Source: Candidatus Amarolinea dominans (GTDB taxonomy: Bacteria > Chloroflexota > Anaerolineae > SSC4 > Amarolineaceae). From it: a stretch of DNA of 64,000 nucleotides. The stretch is taken from positions 124,001 to 188,000 of the forward strand of contig JADJYJ010000010.1 in NCBI GenBank assembly GCA_016719785.1, read 5' to 3'. Positions within the stretch are counted from its first letter, which is position 1; each line of letters opens with the position of its first letter. Shown here piece after piece: positions 61,043 through 64,000 of the stretch. The notes under the pieces were generated by a model. That model was given only the letters and a program-made list of their open reading frames with translations. It ran no database searches and was not told the origin of the DNA. Made by a program: the position numbers and the translations under genes.

Positions 61043-61173
61043 GCCCAACAACGGCATGCACCCGACGCGGGGCGTAGCCTCTCGCACGGGGCGCTTCCAG
61101 CACCCTACCCTTTTCTTCACGTGAGGACTTGGCACTCGTCCCGTTCCCGCGCCGGTGATGCCTGGCGTTGGGC
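61043..61173 (+). repeat. attC-like site 7 (131 bp)
   Basis: GCCCAACAACGGCATGCACC, CGACGCGGGGCG ... CCGCGCCGGTGATGCC, TGGCGTTGGGC. The arms pair as GCATGCACCCGACGCGGG against GCATCACCGGCGCGGG when reversed, a textbook long attC. It closes the hicBA cassette. Confidence 0.88.
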
Positions 61174-61218
61174 GTAGGACTATTCCCCAGTGTGGGAACA
61201 GAAAGGAAGGAGCAGATC

Positions 61219-61623
61219 ATGCCGGATGTAGTTGCAGAAGTCACCACGGAGTTTTTGCAAGCCTTTGCCGATGCGTGGAATCGCCATGATGTCGATGCCC
61301 TTATGTCGTTCATGACAGAGGATTGTGTCTTCGAAGCCTCTGCAGGACCAGACGTCTGCGGCAGGCGGTACGCAGGCCGTGAAGCCGTGCGCGCTAGCTT
61401 TGCGGAGGTTTGGGCGACCTTCCCCAATGCGCACTGGGGCAACGCGCGCCATTTTGTCTGTGGGGAGCGGGGGGTGTCGGAATGGACGTTCACGGGCACA
61501 CGAGCGGACAGCACCCGCGTCGAAGTCGATGGCTGTGACCTGTTCACGTTTCGCGCCGGCAAGATTGCCCTGAAAAACTCCTACCGTAAGAACCGTCCGC
61601 CCCTTGGCACTCCGAAGCGTTGA
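61219..61623 (+). CDS. SnoaL-like / NTF2-fold protein
   Basis: 134 residues from ATG 61219, with AAGGAAGGAG upstream. FADAWNRHDVDALMSFMTEDCVFE and GREAVRASFAEVWATFPNAHW, then WTFTGTRAD and VDGCDLFTFRAGKI fit the SnoaL/NTF2-like fold of small hydrolases, isomerases or binding proteins. The role is unknown. GC is nearer to the chromosome than in the neighbouring cassette genes. Confidence 0.85.
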   Translation: MPDVVAEVTTEFLQAFADAWNRHDVDALMSFMTEDCVFEASAGPDVCGRRYAGREAVRASFAEVWATFPNAHWGNARHFVCGERGVSEWTFTGTRADSTRVEVDGCDLFTFRAGKIALKNSYRKNRPPLGTPKR

Positions 61624-61718
61624 GTACAGGCTGGGGAGAGAGGTACCAATCTGTCACAGCGGCAGTGGCGGTTTGGGGCGGAAGATCGGGTCGGGGGGGT
61701 GCGACCAATGGGGGCATT

Positions 61719-61803
61719 GCCCAACATTCCGTACACCGACCGGGGAGGATCTGGGCCGATTGACGATGTTGGCGGCCCCGGCGGCTGACGGTCGGCGTTG
61801 GGC
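61719..61803 (+). repeat. attC-like site 8 (85 bp)
   Basis: GCCCAACATTCCGTACACCG ... ACGGTCGGCGTTGGGC. It closes the SnoaL cassette; the preceding 95 bases only weakly resemble the ORF-less segment. Confidence 0.82.
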
Positions 61804-61893
61804 GCGTCCGTACCCCAAAGATTACCTCATTCCATCGGGTTCTTGTTAATTCATGGAGTTGACCCATGATTGGGTTAGTGATAGAATCTTTGC

Positions 61894-62901
61894 ATGAAAA
61901 ACTTCCCCATTCCTAGATTAGATCAAAATCCGCAGTTGCACGACTATCTTATCAGACATTGTCGCTTATCGCGTGGCGAAATATGGGTAGACCCTCAAGG
62001 CAAGCATAAGATTGGATGCTTGGACGCGACGGACAAGAACGGTATCAAATCCTTGATGGGCGAATCCAAAGCCGCCTTAGCAATCCAAGACCCACCGTAT
62101 AATCTGGTGGCCTTTGAGCAGAGACAACTTGATGAGTATATTCGATGGTGTAAGCAATGGATTTTGACAACAGACTTCGCCCTATCTGATAATGCGTCTC
62201 TGTATATCTGGTTGGGGGCAGATCAAAAATCAGATTTTCAACCTCTACCAGATTTTGTGATTGCCATGCGAGGAACGGGCTACAAATCTCGAAGCTTTAT
62301 CACGATGCGTAACCAGCGTGGATATGGAACGCAAAAGAACTGGATGGCGGTTAGACAAGAGCTATTGTATTACACAAAGGGAAACCCTATTTTTGATGTA
62401 GACGCTGAATATACCGACATACCAAAGATTCTGCGAGGGTACTACAAGGAAGTCAATGGTCAAGTAACTGAAAATATGGAGCGAAGCAAGTCAGAAAATA
62501 TCCGTGCGGGCAATGTGTGGGTAGATATTCAGCAAGTGTTTTACCGCATGGAGGAAAATGTTAATGGATGCTACGCTCAGAAACCGCTAAAAAGTTGCGA
62601 AAGAATCATAAAGGCAAGTTCATCTAAGGGCGATATTGTTGTTGATTTCTTCTGCCATTCGGGGGCGACATTGATTTCGTCAGAAATGCTAGGGAGGAAC
62701 TGTTACACTGTAGACATTGATCCCGTCTATTGCGAAATAGCCCTTAGACGATTAGAGCGATTTAGGCGAACTGGCAAGGCCGGTTGGCAAAATAGCAATC
62801 CCTTTGAGCAGGAAATAGCCGCCGACTTACAACTTCGATCCTTGTTAGGACAAGAGCAAGAAGAATCAAAGAGCATCCAATATGCTTTCTCGTTGGAGTA
62901 A
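61894..62901 (+). CDS. DNA amino-methyltransferase of a type II restriction-modification system
   Basis: 335 residues. Motif IV DPPYNL at D66-Y69 comes before motif I (VVDFFCHSGATLISSEMLGR, near residue 250), the beta-class order of N6-adenine/N4-cytosine methyltransferases. Motif I reads DFFCHSGAT instead of the usual DPFxGSGTT. ATG 61894. The restriction gene follows 5 bases after the stop, so they form an operon in one cassette. It protects host DNA from that enzyme; specificity is unknown. Confidence 0.88.
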   Translation: MKNFPIPRLDQNPQLHDYLIRHCRLSRGEIWVDPQGKHKIGCLDATDKNGIKSLMGESKAALAIQDPPYNLVAFEQRQLDEYIRWCKQWILTTDFALSDNASLYIWLGADQKSDFQPLPDFVIAMRGTGYKSRSFITMRNQRGYGTQKNWMAVRQELLYYTKGNPIFDVDAEYTDIPKILRGYYKEVNGQVTENMERSKSENIRAGNVWVDIQQVFYRMEENVNGCYAQKPLKSCERIIKASSSKGDIVVDFFCHSGATLISSEMLGRNCYTVDIDPVYCEIALRRLERFRRTGKAGWQNSNPFEQEIAADLQLRSLLGQEQEESKSIQYAFSLE

Positions 62902-62906
62902 CCATT

Positions 62907-63665
62907 GTGGAAAAACTCAAGGCGCAACTCGATGAACTGTTGAACCGACTCGACAATGCGCAAGAAATACGAGACAAGCTTGAAGAGCTGGTATCCGTCT
63001 ATCCATTTAGCGATTACGAATACATCATTTCCCATCTATTGGTTGCCGCCAAACTCTCACTTGATGAATACTATCAACTCCGAGATGACTACTTAGATCG
63101 GAATCTATATCTGGATTTGTTTGAAATTGGTGCTCCGAGAGGGTTTGGCGAAGTATGGGCACAAGGGCATCTAAAAGAACTTACTCCCACCCTGGAACGC
63201 CCGAATAAGAAAACTGATCCAGAATATTCAGGTCAGTACGATTTCTTTTTGCCACCGAATATCCGAATCGAGGTTAAGGCTTCGCGTGCCGTTGAATTTA
63301 AGACGGATGCACCGCTCTACTTGAAAGCATTGTCGTCGGATTCACGGAAGCAATTTGACATGAACTTTCAGCAAGTGAAGCCCGCTTGCTGTGATGTGTT
63401 TGTGTGGTTGGCGGTGTGGCGCGACGTTATTCGCCATTGGGTGATACCTTCCTACGAAGTAGAACACAGCCAGTATTATTCGGCGGGACAGCATAGAGGC
63501 AATGTGGGAGAAGGTCAATTACATCTTAACCGAGACAACTTGCACGACTTCGATAAGTATTTGGTGGATTCTGACAAGATCGAATCAGCAATCAGATCGG
63601 CGTTCGAGAAAGAGAAACGTTTAAGAAGCAAGAAGCAAACCTCAATCCCATTGGATCGCGCCTAA
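62907..63665 (+). CDS. Type II restriction endonuclease (PD-(D/E)xK)
   Basis: 252 residues from GTG 62907. SGQYDFFLPPNIRIEVKASRA gives D112...E122-V-K124, a PD-(D/E)xK catalytic core with an 8-residue spacing loop. An N-terminal helical segment (about 1-80) precedes it. No close named enzyme is recognised. Its TAA stop lies inside the GCCTAAC box of the attC-like site, so the gene fills its cassette exactly. Confidence 0.8.
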   Translation: MEKLKAQLDELLNRLDNAQEIRDKLEELVSVYPFSDYEYIISHLLVAAKLSLDEYYQLRDDYLDRNLYLDLFEIGAPRGFGEVWAQGHLKELTPTLERPNKKTDPEYSGQYDFFLPPNIRIEVKASRAVEFKTDAPLYLKALSSDSRKQFDMNFQQVKPACCDVFVWLAVWRDVIRHWVIPSYEVEHSQYYSAGQHRGNVGEGQLHLNRDNLHDFDKYLVDSDKIESAIRSAFEKEKRLRSKKQTSIPLDRA

Positions 63666-63765
63666 CACGGCGTGCAGCCGCCCCGCCCAGCTGCCAAAGT
63701 TAGGCGTCAGTTTTGACGATTACCGATCGTATTGGTGGCGGGCGGCTGACGCCCAGCCGTTGGGC
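63660..63765 (+). repeat. attC-like site 9 (106 bp)
   Basis: GCCTAACACGGCGTGCAGCC, GCCCCGCCC ... GGCGGGCGGCTGACGCCC, AGCCGTTGGGC. The inner CAGCCGCC/GGCGGCTG arms pair. A GTTAGGC at 63699-63705 inside offers an alternative, very short (46 bp) site with perfectly complementary outer boxes. Confidence 0.75.
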
Positions 63766-63863
63766 GGAGCTTCGGCGGGGGCGTCCACAGGCAGGCGGTT
63801 GGAATGGAAGGGGTCGCTGGTTCGCCCAGGCCGGTCCGGTCAGGCTCTGCTGGGGGGGCCGCT

Positions 63864-63948
63864 GCCCAACATTCCGTACACCGACCGGGGAGGATCTGGG
63901 CCGGTTGACGATGTTGGCGGCCCCGGCGGCTGACGGTTGGCGTTAGGC
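63864..63948 (+). repeat. attC-like site 10 (85 bp), end of ORF-less cassette 63760-63942
   Basis: GCCCAACATTCCGTACACCG ... GGCTGACGGTTGGCGTTAGG then C. The left box is GCCCAAC but the right is GTTAGGC: the last six bases belong to the next cassette, as strand exchange between G and TT predicts. The remaining 52 bases of the window are the start of that cassette, without a visible gene. Confidence 0.82.
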
Positions 63949-64000
63949 CTCCAATGTGACACTGTGGGTCAACCGGGAAGATGACACACGAACCATCGCT

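Larger units (their letters stand above)
54205..63948 (+). mobile_element. Integron-type cassette array lacking an integrase (CALIN-like)
   Basis: At least nine well-formed and several partial attC-like sites punctuate about 9.7 kb. All recognisable genes lie on the + strand, are short or in toxin/defence classes, and end just before an attC-like site. Base composition of the genes is lower in GC than the flanking chromosome. No tyrosine recombinase is present in the window. The array runs to the window edge: the last site ends in GTTAGGC, marking the next cassette. Confidence 0.8.

Noticed and set aside
63660..63705. A complete 46-bp attC on its own
   Set aside because: The outer boxes match perfectly, but the inner arms pair better with the segment ending at 63765, so the 106-bp reading is preferred; the short form is kept only as an alternative.

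Overview
The window looks like a piece of a Chloroflexota (Anaerolineae/Caldilineae-like) chromosome, probably a metagenome-derived assembly. The lineage is inferred from the GC-rich code, giant TPR proteins, a RibXY-type riboflavin ABC transporter under an FMN riboswitch, and dense families of short interspersed repeats, some inside genes. There is no rRNA or marker gene to prove it.

Region 1 (1-26 kb, mostly + strand) is a surface-polysaccharide/glycoprotein neighbourhood. It holds a FemAB-like acyltransferase (cut by the window edge), a DegT aminotransferase, two paralogous type I phosphodiesterases, an MFS exporter, a PAS/GAF hybrid histidine kinase, a polytopic membrane protein running into a >2,400-residue TPR protein, a lipoprotein, a small DNA-binding/HNH pair, an O-antigen-ligase-like protein and a GT4 glycosyltransferase. 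Purine-rich and palindromic repeats occur between and inside these genes, often in frame. A 59-base G run ends the TPR coding sequence and may be an assembly artefact. The block closes with a terminator and a tRNA-Val(CAC).

Region 2 (26-53.6 kb) is mostly housekeeping. On the + strand are citrate synthase (with a consensus promoter), a ferredoxin, a MOSC protein and a FAD amine-oxidase-like protein. On the - strand are murJ, the two heptose-activation genes, a WecB/TagA glycosyltransferase, a methyltransferase, a GT4, tsaC, a HAD phosphatase, the prfA-prmC pair, a PRTase, a TPR protein, an MBL hydrolase, an AlaX editing protein and the riboflavin ABC transporter behind an FMN riboswitch plus terminator. 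PrsW, a duplicated-domain lipoprotein, DedA, a 5'-nucleotidase-like lipoprotein interrupted by TGA, and an ATP-grasp protein follow. Three conserved genes here carry apparent single-base frameshifts at or next to short C/G or A/T tracts.

Region 3 (about 54.2-64 kb) changes character. GC is lower in the genes, all genes are on the + strand, and they are short defence or toxin-antitoxin types: decayed DUF262/DUF1524, MNT/HEPN, two DUF4160-DUF2442 pairs, a decayed endonuclease, hicB-hicA, a SnoaL-like protein and a type II restriction-modification pair. They are separated by 46-131 bp elements that begin GCCCAAC (or variants) and end GTTGGGC (or variants), with inner complementary boxes. This is the architecture of integron attC sites. 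No integrase gene is present, so the region is best read as an integron cassette array without its integrase (CALIN-type). A striking feature is a roughly 180-bp ORF-less cassette that recurs about six times between gene cassettes.
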